Notes under the pieces: generated by a model | The model's database searches: none | The model's input: the letters and a program-made list of their open reading frames with translations, nothing else | Told to the model about the DNA's origin: nothing | Shown: piece after piece, positions 30,401-38,187 of the stretch | How the letters are laid out: every line of letters begins with the position of its first letter | How positions within the stretch are numbered: position 1 is the first letter of the stretch | From: Limnomonas spitsbergensis | Lineage: Eukaryota > Chlorophyta > Chlorophyceae > Chlamydomonadales | Reading direction: 5' to 3' | Assembly (NCBI GenBank): GCA_037349105.1 | Contig: JAYJMM010000009.1 | Span: forward strand, 2,170,001-2,234,000 | DNA: 64,000 nucleotides | Position numbers and translations under genes: made by a program

Positions 30401-33400
30401 CTCTGCCGATTGTGCGACATGCCTCAAAATCTTATCCTTGGATTCGCACAGGCAATTCTCACACCGTAAGTGTCATTGTGTTATTCCCTCCCTCCACCCA
30501 TCTGGATTCAAAAACAAATCCCTAACCCCACCCCTCCTACTTGCAGCTTGCCTTAGTAATTGATCCTTGGATCAGCCTAGGCTTCTTCCACAATATGAAT
30601 GCCCTTATTTAGGCCCGACTCTCGACATCTGGATTCAAAAATTGATCCCTGACTTGCGCCCCCCCCTCTGTGCCGCTTGCCTCAGTAATTGATCCTGAGG
30701 TCAGCCTAGTCTTCCTCCTCAATATGATTGCCCTTGTGTATTCCACCCCCTCACCCGTCTGGATTCAAAAACTGATCCCTGCCAATGCCCCACCCTCTGT
30801 GCAGCTTGCCTCAATAAGTGAGTCTTGGATTCACACAAGCTGCTTCCAAAGTATGAATGCCCCTATTTTAGTCCCTCATCTCAACCATCTGGATTCAAAA
30901 ACCGACCCCCGACCCTGCCCCCCCCTCTGTTCAGCTTGCCTCAATAATTGATCCTTGGATCAACAAGTGCTGCTTCCACGGTATGAATGCCCTTAATAAT
31001 TTAGTCCCTCCCCTCACCCATCTGGATTCAAAAACTGACCCCTGACCCTGCCCCCCTCCCTTGCTGCTTGCCTCAGTGCGCCCTGGTGTCCGTGGAGTGC
31101 GTCAAGGGGTTCGGATCGCCCGATGACATGGACGTCGTGAATTTCATCCCCATGGCGGTAGGTGCATGGGGGTCGGGGAATAGGGCAGGCGAATTACGAA
31201 ACGTACGAAATGTAGGTTCGAAAAACCAAGACTCGGAAAGCTCGCCCCTGCCACCACAGTACCACACTACCACCGGCTGTCCTTGCCAAGCTCAACAGCT
31301 TGACGATTTATACCGCCCGAACTGGAAAATAGCATTCAAAGGAGTTTTGAACCAGTCAGTGTTCATGAGTCTGTCCCTGCCTCAGCAGCAATTCAGTCCA
31401 GATTGCTGTGCATGTGAAGATTTCACCTGGCATAGACAGGACCCAGATCGCAGCAACCTGAAAACGTTCATTCCAGAACAAACAAAAAACTAAATCCCGG
31501 AATTTCGGAGCGTCATCTACAATCCTGTTCCTGCCCCTCCACAGGCTGTCCTCACCACCCTCAACAGCTCCACCGTCCAGATTGCTGCACAAGTGAAGCT
31601 CACGTCCGAGACAGACAGTGCACAGACAGCACTGCAGCTGCTGCCACCGTCCCTCAGCTTTTCGGTCTACACCGTGACGGCTCCGCCCATCCCTCGGGTA
31701 CGTCAAAGGTTTCATGAGCTGCTGTACATGTGCTTTGCCTTCCCTCATAATTAACATGCTTGAAGTGCAAGTAATACCATACATCAAAATTCAGTTTATC
31801 AATCGTACTGTAGATTTGCTTTGATTTCCTCATAATGAACGTTGTTTGGGTTGAGGGATCCACAAAACTTCTAATTCTCCATTATCAACGCCGGATTTCA
31901 GTCAGAACATAAGAGTTCGGGTCGACAGTTGCCCTGAGGACAGCGTACAAAGTTATCATTTTTCATACCCGAGGGAAGGCAAATGAAATCCATGGTAACA
32001 TAGACACCAGCCTTGGGTCAGAAATCAAGAGTTCTGCTCGTAATTTCGCCTTGAGGGCAGGATTAAATGTGTTGATTAATTGAAGCTTGTGGGAAGGCAA
32101 ATCAAGCCAACGGTGAATTGTTTTGAAAATGAACTAGTACTATGTGAGCTGGCTCCGCCCGGTCCCTGGGGCACAGAGTACCTGGTGATGTGTTGGTGAT
32201 GTACTTCTCGGAAGCTGCTGCTGCTGGAACTCCGGCCTAAACCCTAGGACACCTCGACAGTTGTCAGGGCACACACGTTACTCGGGGGCTGTGCCAAAGG
32301 TACTTTTACAGATACCTGGTGACCTGTTGGTGATGTACTTCTGGCAGGTACTTCTGGTCAGCAGCGCCACAGCAGGCATGTCATCAGCCGCTGCACCTGT
32401 TATATTAGCTACTGCAAGTTTGTATCGTACTTTGAAAAAAAATACAACTACCAAGTCGGATATACAGATCCCCCAAATGAAGGTATCCCTCAGATCTACA
32501 TATCCATGGGCCATGGTGTTGACTAGGGTCTATTCGCTGGGATTCACTCAGATCTACGTATCCCTCGGATCTACCTATCCCTGAGGCGCGGTGGAGACTG
32601 TTGACAGTGGTCTATTTGCAAAGCTTCCCACCAGCAGCACTCAAGCAGGGGCGCTAGATTTACCAGCAAGATTTCTTACCAGCTAGATTTGACTTCAGCT
32701 AGATTGTCCCGTTAGCCCCAAAACCTTAAAACACTGGCTGCTGTACAGGCCCTAATGTCGGCAATGCTGGAGGTTGGCTCCAGTACACACCCTAAGCTCC
32801 CAGACCTCAACCCTTGCTTCAACCCTAAGCTCCAGACCCTGAACCCTGGCTTGTACCCTAAGCTCCCAACCCTAAGCCCTCGCTTCCAACCTGTGCTTCA
32901 TACTCCGAAGCCTCACTTTCACCCAAAGCTCTGAACCCTACACCCCCGCCTATACCCCGAGCTCCAATCCTAAACCCTCGCTCATACCAAGAGTTCCAAA
33001 CCCTTAACCCTCACTTCTACCATGAGCTCCAAACCCTTCACCCTCGCTTCTAACCTGAGCTCCAGACCCTAAATTCTTTCTATCGACTTAAGCTCCAAAA
33101 CCTAAAAATCATCCTTTACCCTAAGTTGCAAACCCTAAATCGTCGCCTCTACTCTGAGCTGCAAACCCTCAAGCCTTGCTTCCATCCTTAGCTCTGAAAC
33201 CTGAACCCTCGCTTCCAACTTCTGCTTCACACCCCAAACGCACGCACCCGCACAGGCCCTGATCTCAACTGTGCTAGAGGAGGTCCTAACCAACCCCTCT
33301 GGCACCAGCCTGCAAGTCTTCGACCAGCAGCTGATCGACGCGACCACCAAGGCGCTGGGCCTTTCACCCCCCCAGGCTGCATCGGCCCTGAGCCTGCCCT

Positions 33401-34602
33401 GGGACGTTGCGGTCCGGCCAACGTTGTACACTGCAGCCGCGGCACCCTGCAGCGGGAACGGGCCAAGGCTGGGCAACCTGTGTGGCAAGGATGCCGTTGG
33501 CGCTATCGTTGGGATTGCCGTCGGCGTTGTGGCGGCGCTGGTGCTGCTGACGATCTTTACAATGTACATGTTTGCTGGAAGGGTGAGTGCTATTTAAGGG
33601 GGCATGAGGGGGGGGGCATCAGGTTGGGAGGAGGCCGGCTGGGTTGCATGGGGAGGAGGAGGGTTTAGAGGGTGAGAGCTGGGAGGGAATCAGCAGGGGG
33701 GCATCAGGTTGGCAGGAGGATGGCTGGGTTGCACGGGGAGGGGGAGGGTTTGGAGGATGAGAGATGGGAGGGCATCAGCAGGCCGCATCACCGCCTCAGG
33801 TCAGGAGGGTGGGTGCTGGGTTGAACGGGGTGGGGAAGAGTTGGGAAGGGGGGATTGCAGGGTGGGGGTAGTGTTTGGGGTTTGGTGTGCTGGCTTGCAC
33901 AGGAAGAGGAGTCACACAGATAGGGGAGGGCAAGGCAACAGGGGGGAGGGTCATAGTAGAGCTGGCTTGCTAGGCATCAGTCGGATACGTTGCTAACTGG
34001 GACCGCACCTGCTTCAACCAACATCTGGGAGCCATCTGAAAACGATTGGGTTGCCTGAGGCTGTGGGAGGTACTAGGCAGGTGCAGCCTGTCAAAGACAA
34101 AGACAGGATTTCTGCGGACCAGAAGCCCCGTTTCTGGAACGCAACATTCCCCTCACATCACGCCCTCCAACGCCATGAACCCTAAACCCTTAGCCCATCT
34201 GATGCCCCTACCATCCCCCTCTGCAGCATATAACGGTAGTTGCTGTCGACGACGCCACTTAAACACAATCCTACACCCACATCCCCCCCGCCAACAGCGG
34301 AAACCCCACACTTTAACGGATCTTAAGTCTCTTCCCCACATCCCACCTTCCAACGTAAACCCTGAACCCTGAATATCCCGCCTTCCACATCCCGCCTTCC
34401 AACGTAAACCCTAAACCCTGAACCCATCTAAAGCCTCTCCCCCCCCCCCTTTCCGCAGCCCTCAACTGTGGTCGCTGTTGACGATGCTACTTGGACACTG
34501 CGCTACGCTCACATCATGCCTTCCAACACCGTCACATCGCCGTACTACTCAAAGCAGTACGGTGTCCCTGAGGGCGGGGCGGTGGGCGCCGGCAACGCAT
34601 AG
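24257..34602 (+). CDS. Gene 3: type I membrane protein with Pro-rich extracellular linker
   Basis: Nine exons (24257-24462, 25702-26512, 27587-27628, 28707-28805, 29608-29682, 31077-31157, 31545-31697, 33256-33582, 34459-34602) total 1,938 nt, 645 residues plus stop, with all phases matching. Residues 1-36 form a signal peptide (Arg-rich start, LVWALVGLLLPLAVTA, then QTC). About 104-323 is a PPSPPP-type linker typical of green-algal extracellular hydroxyproline-rich proteins. 325-567 is an ectodomain with paired Cys (LVCNSLLVGLKEQLC, CALVSVEC) and N-glycosylation sequons (NVT, NSS). A membrane span lies at about 570-595 (GAIVGIAVGVVAALVLL). The 50-residue tail ends YYSKQYGVPEGG then GAGNA. 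The ectodomain (QLRQIRIQIAATTGLPLSAI) loosely resembles SEA-like modules; that is inference. Likely a surface or wall-linking protein. Confidence 0.82.
24480..24870. repeat. 53-bp tandem repeat, about 7 copies, after gene 3 exon 1 donor
   Basis: Units with GTGCCGGCCAA, AAGTCAAAAT, CACCATGCCTGGGTGCTG (or ACCATGACTGG) recur every 51-57 bp beginning 20 bp after the exon 1 donor. Confidence 0.82.
25110..25590. repeat. 33-bp tandem repeat, about 13 copies, in gene 3 intron 1
   Basis: Units read GGCCTGCCTGAGACAGGTGG then TCTGCCTGCCT. 33 bp is 11 codons, so three frames stay open (WACLRQVDLPA type); not considered coding. Every unit carries CAGGT. Confidence 0.9.
25702..26512 (+). CDS. Gene 3 exon 2, Pro-rich linker
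   Basis: Acceptor CCACGCACAG, then C TCG GAT, completing the AG of exon 1 (Ser). It encodes SDDPPMTIFSYIDLTECP, AFCANGFPSPP, about 220 residues of Pro with Ser, Arg, Ile and Leu, then TISIPVGQQLAAFTQ. Donor CACTCAG before GTGAGG, phase 0. The other five frames across the C-rich block are shadows. Confidence 0.85.
27120..27460. repeat. Degenerate 55-60-bp repeat in gene 3 intron 2
   Basis: GCATGGTG, CAGGTTCA, ACCAGCGGGTAACC-like words recur about five times with heavy divergence. Weakly supported as a tandem repeat. Confidence 0.45.
27587..27628 (+). CDS. Gene 3 exon 3, 42-nt micro-exon
   Basis: Acceptor CCTCCCCTGCAG, encodes VPGQVTALQLRQIR, donor AGATTCGG before GTGAGTGG. Phase 0 both sides. 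Its donor region is repeated downstream at 44-bp intervals. Confidence 0.75.
27629..28295 (+). repeat. Tandem copies of the gene 3 exon 3 splice donor
   Basis: GGGTGAGTGGACTGTTGGA occurs with GT at 27,629 (true donor), 27,673 and 27,717, exactly 44 bp apart, then as GGGTAGGTTCACTG at about 27,752. Diverged copies with GTAAGTTGACTGTTG and AGGATTCAGGGAG continue to about 28,290. Confidence 0.88.
28586..28706 (+). repeat. Two extra upstream copies of the gene 3 exon 4 acceptor and exon start
   Basis: ATCCAGATCGCG starts at 28,586, 28,647 and 28,707 (true exon), the last two preceded by TTGCTGCTGCTG and CTGTATAG. The period is 60-61 bp. Using an upstream acceptor would put the in-frame TAG of the next CTGTATAG into the message. 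Confidence 0.9.
28707..28805 (+). CDS. Gene 3 exon 4
   Basis: Acceptor TGCTGCCCTGTATAG, encodes IQIAATTGLPLSAINVTESN then GYVATVYTITSNQ; donor CCAATCAG before GTGTGA. 33 codons, phase 0. Two upstream copies of the acceptor and first codons exist at 60-bp spacing. Confidence 0.78.
28806..29095 (+). repeat. Copies of the gene 3 exon 4 donor region
   Basis: TCCAATCAGGTGTGA (true donor, 28,798) recurs as TCCAACCAGGTGTGA (28,883) and TTCAGCCAGGTGTGA (28,992). The later two are followed by a shared CCTCAAAGGAAT, CACCATGACATCTACCG and GATGGGTGTGATCCTCCTGC block. Confidence 0.85.
29385..29600 (+). repeat. CCCTAAA-containing repeat before gene 3 exon 5
   Basis: About three units of 60-70 bp with TTCTCTGCGTGTGATCCCTAA or variants, each bearing plant-type telomeric CCCTAAACCCT, lead into the exon 5 acceptor tract. 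Confidence 0.7.
29608..29682 (+). CDS. Gene 3 exon 5
   Basis: Acceptor GCCTGCCTGCAG, encodes SGSLVCNSLLVGLKEQLCAS then LITID; donor CATAGAC before GTAGGT. 25 codons, phase 0. Two Cys could form a disulfide. Confidence 0.8.
29683..30419. other. Gene 3 intron 5, repeat-poor part
   Basis: AT-rich then mixed sequence with no tandem structure of note and no exon with matching phase. Short plus-strand frames (for example 29,810-30,184) lack splice or composition support. Confidence 0.4.
30420..31076 (+). repeat. Six tandem copies (about 130 bp) of the gene 3 exon 6 acceptor region
   Basis: Blocks of CATCTGGATTCAAAAAC, CTGACCCCTGACCCTGCCCC and GCTTGCCTCAG end at about 30,427, 30,556, 30,685, 30,814, 30,944 and 31,076 (true acceptor), 129-132 bp apart. 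Only some decoys keep the AG (30,556 and 30,685); others read TCAA. Confidence 0.92.
31077..31157 (+). CDS. Gene 3 exon 6
   Basis: Acceptor TGCTTGCCTCAG, encodes CALVSVECVKGFGSPDDMDV then VNFIPMA; donor ATGGCG before GTAGGT. 27 codons, phase 0. Five upstream copies of its acceptor region occur about 130 bp apart. Confidence 0.8.
31279..31430 (+). pseudogene. Relic fragments of gene 3 exon 7
   Basis: GGCTGTCCTTGCCAAGCTCA at 31,279 parallels the exon start GGCTGTCCTCACCACCCTCA. GTCCAGATTGCTGTGCATG at about 31,395 parallels the exon's GTCCAGATTGCTGCACAAG. Frame and splice sites are lost. Confidence 0.7.
31545..31697 (+). CDS. Gene 3 exon 7
   Basis: Acceptor CCCCTCCACAG, encodes AVLTTLNSSTVQIAAQVKLT and on to VTAPPIPR; donor CCTCGG before GTACGT. 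51 codons, phase 0. Decayed fragments of it precede it at about 31,279-31,305 and 31,391-31,425. Confidence 0.82.
31815..31983 (+). mobile_element. MITE-like element, family A (forward copy)
   Basis: Shares ACGTTGTTT, GAGGGATCCA, AGAGTTCGGGTCGA, TTTTTCATACCCGAGGGA and terminal AAGGCAAA with the element at 55,259. Ends form an imperfect inverted repeat. No coding capacity. It lies in gene 3 intron 7. Confidence 0.65.
32010..32098 (+). mobile_element. MITE-like element, family A (3' fragment)
   Basis: GGGTCAGAAATCAAGAGTTC, then GCCTTGAGGGCAG and GGGAAGGCAAATCAA repeat the right half of the neighbouring element. Confidence 0.5.
32749..32781 (+). pseudogene. Relic of gene 3 exon 8 start
   Basis: CTGTACAG then GCCCTAATGTCGGCAATGC reads ALMSAMLEVGS, parallel to the true exon start ALISTVLEEVL. 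It then dissolves into the CCCTAAGCTCC repeat. Confidence 0.7.
32782..33250. repeat. Degenerate 36-40-bp CCCTAA-type repeat before gene 3 exon 8
   Basis: About twelve units containing AACCCT, CGCTTC and GAGCTCCA words, resembling diverged telomere-like CCCTAAA sequence, fill the end of the intron up to the exon 8 acceptor. Confidence 0.75.
33256..33582 (+). CDS. Gene 3 exon 8, membrane span
   Basis: Acceptor CACCCGCACAG, 109 codons from ALISTVLEEVLTNPSGTSL through CGKDAVGAIVGIAVGVV to MYMFAGR; donor AGG before GTGAGT, phase 0. It holds the single transmembrane helix, followed by a positive residue on the cytosolic side. Confidence 0.87.
33600..33880. repeat. G-rich tandem repeat after gene 3 exon 8 donor
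   Basis: GCATCAGGTTGG starts at 33,616 and 33,701 (85 bp apart), with matching GGCTGGGTTGCA and GAGGGTTT blocks and a third, weaker copy. Confidence 0.75.
34227..34290 (+). pseudogene. Relic copy of gene 3 exon 9
   Basis: CCTCTGCAG precedes sequence whose aligned frame reads TVVAVDDAT, stop, TQSYTHI, against TVVAVDDATWTLRYAHI in the true exon. The Trp codon TGG has become TAA. It sits 232 bp upstream, between CCAACGTAAACCCT-type repeats. Confidence 0.82.
34459..34602 (+). CDS. Gene 3 exon 9, cytosolic tail
   Basis: Acceptor CTTTCCGCAG, encodes PSTVVAVDDATWTLRYAHIM, then SPYYSKQYG and a Gly/Ala-rich end at TAG. 47 codons plus stop. A relic copy with TAA in place of the Trp codon lies at 34,227-34,290. 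Confidence 0.83.
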   Translation, partial: PSTVVAVDDATWTLRYAHIMPSNTVTSPYYSKQYGVPEGGAVGAGNA

Positions 34603-34617
34603 TGGATCCATGATGAT

Positions 34618-34720
34618 GTTACACCTCTGGGCCCTGATCAAAGAGGCTTGGCCGCGAGGGCGCCCAACCGTCTGGTCAGGAGGGAAGAGGGAAGGCAAAG
34701 AGTGAACGCAGAGCGGGTGC
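34618..34720 (+). mobile_element. Family B dispersed repeat copy, just after the gene 3 stop
   Basis: GTTACACCTCTGGGCCCTGA, then GGCTTGGCCGCGAGGGCGCC and a purine-rich tail. Shares head and tail with copies at 37,011 (reverse), 37,366 and 61,703. Confidence 0.6.
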
Positions 34721-34740
34721 AGCACCTCCCCAATGTCCGG

Positions 34741-35300
34741 ATTGCGCTTGCCAGGAGGAAGAACCGTGGGAGCAGAGTCGGAGAGTGACCATGCGTCCGG
34801 ATTGCGCTTGCCAGGAGGAAGAACCGTGGGAGCAGAGTCGGAGAGTGACCATGCGTCCGGATTGCGCTTGCCAGGAGGAAGAGCCGTGGGAGCAGAGTCC
34901 GAGTGACCATGCGTCCGAATTGCGCTTGCCAGGAGGAGGAGCCATGGGAGCAGAGTTGGAGAGTGACCATGCGCCGGCGTTGCGCTTGCCAGGAGGAAGA
35001 ACCGTGGGAGCAGAGTCGGAGAGTGACCATGCGTCCGGATTGCGCTTGCCAGGAGGAAGAACCGTGGGAGCAGAGTCGGAGAGTGACCATGCGTCCGGAT
35101 TGCGCTTGCCAGGAGGAAGAACCGTGGGAGCAGAGTCGGAGAGTGACCATGCGTCCGGATTGCGCTTGCCAGGAGGAAGAGCCGTGGGAGCAGAGTCCGA
35201 GTGACCATGCGTCCGAATTGCGCTTGCCAGGAGGAGGAGCCATGGGAGCAGAGTTGGAGAGTGACCATGCGCCGGCGTTGCGCTTACCAGGAGGAGGAGC
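34741..35300. repeat. 60-bp tandem array, 10 copies, with a five-unit higher-order repeat
   Basis: TGCGCTTGCCAGGAGGA starts at 34,743, 34,803, 34,863, 34,921, 34,981, 35,041, 35,101, 35,161, 35,219 and 35,279. Two steps are 58 bp and the rest 60. Units 3-5 recur as units 8-10, a 298-bp higher-order repeat. Near-multiple-of-3 units keep frames open on both strands (up to 267 codons); not treated as genes. Confidence 0.93.
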
Positions 35301-36649
35301 TGAGGAATCAGAGTCTAAGCGGCCGTGCGCCCAAGCCGTCGCTGCCCTGGATGGCATGATGGCAACAGGCTGTGATGTGAGGCATGAAGGAGCCACAAGC
35401 GCCAGGGCTGGGGGGGGACGATTTGGGGCTGGGGAGGGCATTTGGGGCTGAGGGCACGATTTTGGGTTGAGGGGTAAGCCGCAGGGGCCTTTCGCAGTCC
35501 ACAGGGCGCCCAGGAAATGCAGGGATACTGAGGGGTGCTATCAGGCTTGCATGATGAGTCCACAATCATGCTAGCAGCGATAAGTATCCACCTGCACGGG
35601 GAAGCCCTAAATGAGCGAATCAAGAGGAAAGGGATGAGAGAGTCTGACTGTGGGTTTGCATGAAGGTAATCGGGCTGGTTTGACCCTTGGCCCTGAGAAT
35701 GAGGGTGGGAACGGGGGATTGACTCACCAGGGGGCAATTGGGCTGCCTTTGTTTCTCTTTGGTGTTGTATGCTGGTATGCTTGCTTTATTTTCACCACTT
35801 GCCGCCTTTTCAAGGTGGTCATTCATATTTCAGGGGGGGCAGTCAATTTTCTCGCCACGTAGGCGCATGGACACCAGTAAGTAATATCATGTTATTCTGT
35901 ATGGACTTTGAATTGATAAGTGGCGACGTGCAATTGCACTCGGGTGGTATAAATGGGGCAACCTGGACATCAAATTGGAATTTTCAGGGTGCTCGTTTTG
36001 AATAGTACATTTTTGTGGTTCTGAGAGGTACTGACCCCGCCTTTGCGACCCAGATGGATGCTGAAGAAAATTCCTCGGCAGTTGAATCTATATGGCCCTC
36101 GCAATCATTCTGGTTACATAGCCTTGAGCTTATACCAAAGTGCCATCAAGCAAAAAATAGTAGTTGCTAAGTTAGCCTGGAGCCTGCGTACAAATGGGAG
36201 GGGCAAGCCAGGGCAGCCGGGCGACGAATAATGCCCCACAAGAGGGCCCGAGCCGCGCTGCTCCCTTTACCCGCATGCTTCTAGGGGGCGTAGTTTTCTT
36301 TCTTTGTTTCTTTGCCCCACAAGAGGCGACAGGGCCTTGCAAAGCTGACTCACCCTCATATTCCCTCTCATCTCCATAGCAACGCTGCAGCAATTTTGTG
36401 TGGAAATACTGAAGCCCAGTAGAGCACCAGATTAAAGGGATGTTTTCGTAACCCCCTTCCTCGCTCAGATCTCAAAAGAATCCCGTATGGACTATCATTG
36501 GATCGAACTACGAAGCCAAGAGCTGCCACCTCTTGCGAATCCGGGAGCGTGCTTGCTCCATAACTCCATAGTGTTTTCAGTACGTTACAGACGCCCCTTG
36601 ACAGGCCGCTGATAAGCCACCTTTGCCACCACCCATGTGGATACAACCT

Positions 36650-36706
36650 TGACATGAAACCTTCAGCTCAAAAAGGCTCCGCCACGTGGATGCCCGACTG
36701 AAAGGG
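36650..36706 (+). mobile_element. Family B dispersed repeat copy, diverged
   Basis: CAGCTCAAAAAGGCTCCGCC then ACGTGGATGCCCGACTG matches the head of family B with several mismatches. Confidence 0.45.
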
Positions 36707-36789
36707 ATTTGAGGTTGCTATGTTTTAGACCAGGTAGGGGGATTCAAATATCCCCCCCCCCCCCCTCTTCAGTTTCCAACCATGCACTT

Positions 36790-36845
36790 GGACACCGGCG
36801 CGGCCGAGCCTTTTTTTGTCGGGCCAGAAGGGTGAACCACTGGAA
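36790..36845 (-). mobile_element. Family B dispersed repeat copy, reverse, diverged
   Basis: GCGCGGCCGAGCCTTTTTTT, GTCGGGCCAGAAGGGTG is the reverse complement of a family B head; faces the copy at 36,650. Confidence 0.45.
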
Positions 36846-36949
36846 CGTCTTGACATGCCCCCTGATGTTACAAGGGGTCCCCCAGCTTGCAACTGTCCAC
36901 TATGCAGTCCACAACCACTTAACGGCAGTACATGGCCTTTATTTCCCAC

Positions 36950-37077
36950 TTTCCCTCGTTTTTTTCCTGCCCCCTTGTGCTTGTTCCATCTTTCCTCCCA
37001 ACTCTCGAGTTAGGCGCCCACGCGGCCGAGCCTGTTTGAGCAGGGCCCAGAGGTGTAATGTCATTGACCTGGACTAC
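36950..37077 (-). mobile_element. Family B dispersed repeat copy, reverse
   Basis: GGCGCCCACGCGGCCGAGCC, GAGCAGGGCCCAGAGGTGTAA, followed leftward by the pyrimidine-rich (purine on minus) tail. It is oriented opposite to the copy at 37,366. Confidence 0.6.
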
Positions 37078-37365
37078 GAAATGGCCTTGAGAGGGATCAG
37101 TCTGCACATAAACACATGGTGAAGAAAAAAAATAGGGACACAATTATTATGTGCAAAATGCAATACGCCCGATATTGCATGATAGTTGCCACTACTGCAT
37201 GCCGCTCTTGCTGATGAGCAGCCATCGCTGGTAATGCTGAACGCTTGTTGGGGGCCATCCGCTGGACCCCACTGGAACCACGAGCCTGAATGAATAGCCG
37301 AGTCAATAAGGAGAAACAATCAAATATCGAGGATCAAAAATCTTTCTTCAGCATTGCACACATGC

Positions 37366-37520
37366 CGTGTCCATGACATTACAGCTCTGGGCCCTGCTCA
37401 AAAGGCTCAGCCGCGTGGGCGCCCAACTGTCCCGCTGGGAGAAAAGAAACACAAGGTAAGAGGGAAAGAAGGAGAAAAAGACAAAGGAGAATGAAATAAC
37501 TCCCCCGAAAGGAAAAGGCA
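37366..37520 (+). mobile_element. Family B dispersed repeat copy
   Basis: CATTACAGCTCTGGGCCCTG, GGCTCAGCCGCGTGGGCGCC, CAACTG then a long purine-rich tail (GGGAAAGAAGGAG). Confidence 0.6.
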
Positions 37521-38187
37521 TTCCTAAGACATGCCGTGTAAGATGCCCTGCAAGCCACAGGAGTTTGCTGACATAAAACCAGTCGTATATTTGCATGTCC
37601 CGACCACATATCAAGCATGCATGACTGCTCCTACAGGGAGAGAAGAAAACAGCACCCAGAAATAGCTGGAAGCCAGTGGATGCTATCATGGGCTTCACGT
37701 GACATGCCGTAAATTAGGATATAATAGCAGCGCTTTACTGCGCTGTTGACAGGGTAGAGCACTGTTGGCATTAGGAGAATGCTGATGTTCATACCGTCTC
37801 CCCCTGCCCCCCGTACCGAATCATTATTACTCCTGAATTAGTCGTCATCCAACATTGCCAAGCTGGCATGCCCTCATGCTCTCAGCAGTCCCATGCATTA
37901 ATGTCATGCTCTGCCGGACTGTATAGACTTCAAAAAAAAATCTCAGCCCCCATCGGCCCCCAGAAAACCCGTCAGCCTCTGAGCCCATCAATCCTTCAAA
38001 ACTCAAAACCCACAGGACTCACTCGAGTTGAAACCGCAACTCAACCCATAAACCTGTCACAAAACGCTCGAAAGGAGTCCGCTCCCAAGCCCATCAACAT
38101 CACGCAACATTCACCACCCTCCCCACAGCCTACAAAGCTGTGACCCACTTGAGCTGAGACCACTTGAGCTGAGACTGCTCCCCACTC

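Larger units (their letters stand above)
34603..38187. other. Region downstream of gene 3: array, dispersed repeats, no gene found
   Basis: Contains the 60-bp array (34,741-35,300) and several family B repeat copies. Elsewhere (35,400-36,650, 37,450-38,130) frames are short and lack splice or composition support. Confidence 0.4.

Noticed and set aside
34549..35451. Frames on both strands with 20-residue repeats (up to 267 codons)
   Set aside because: Produced by the 60-bp array; the frame shifts at the 58-bp units and neither strand shows codon-like substitution.
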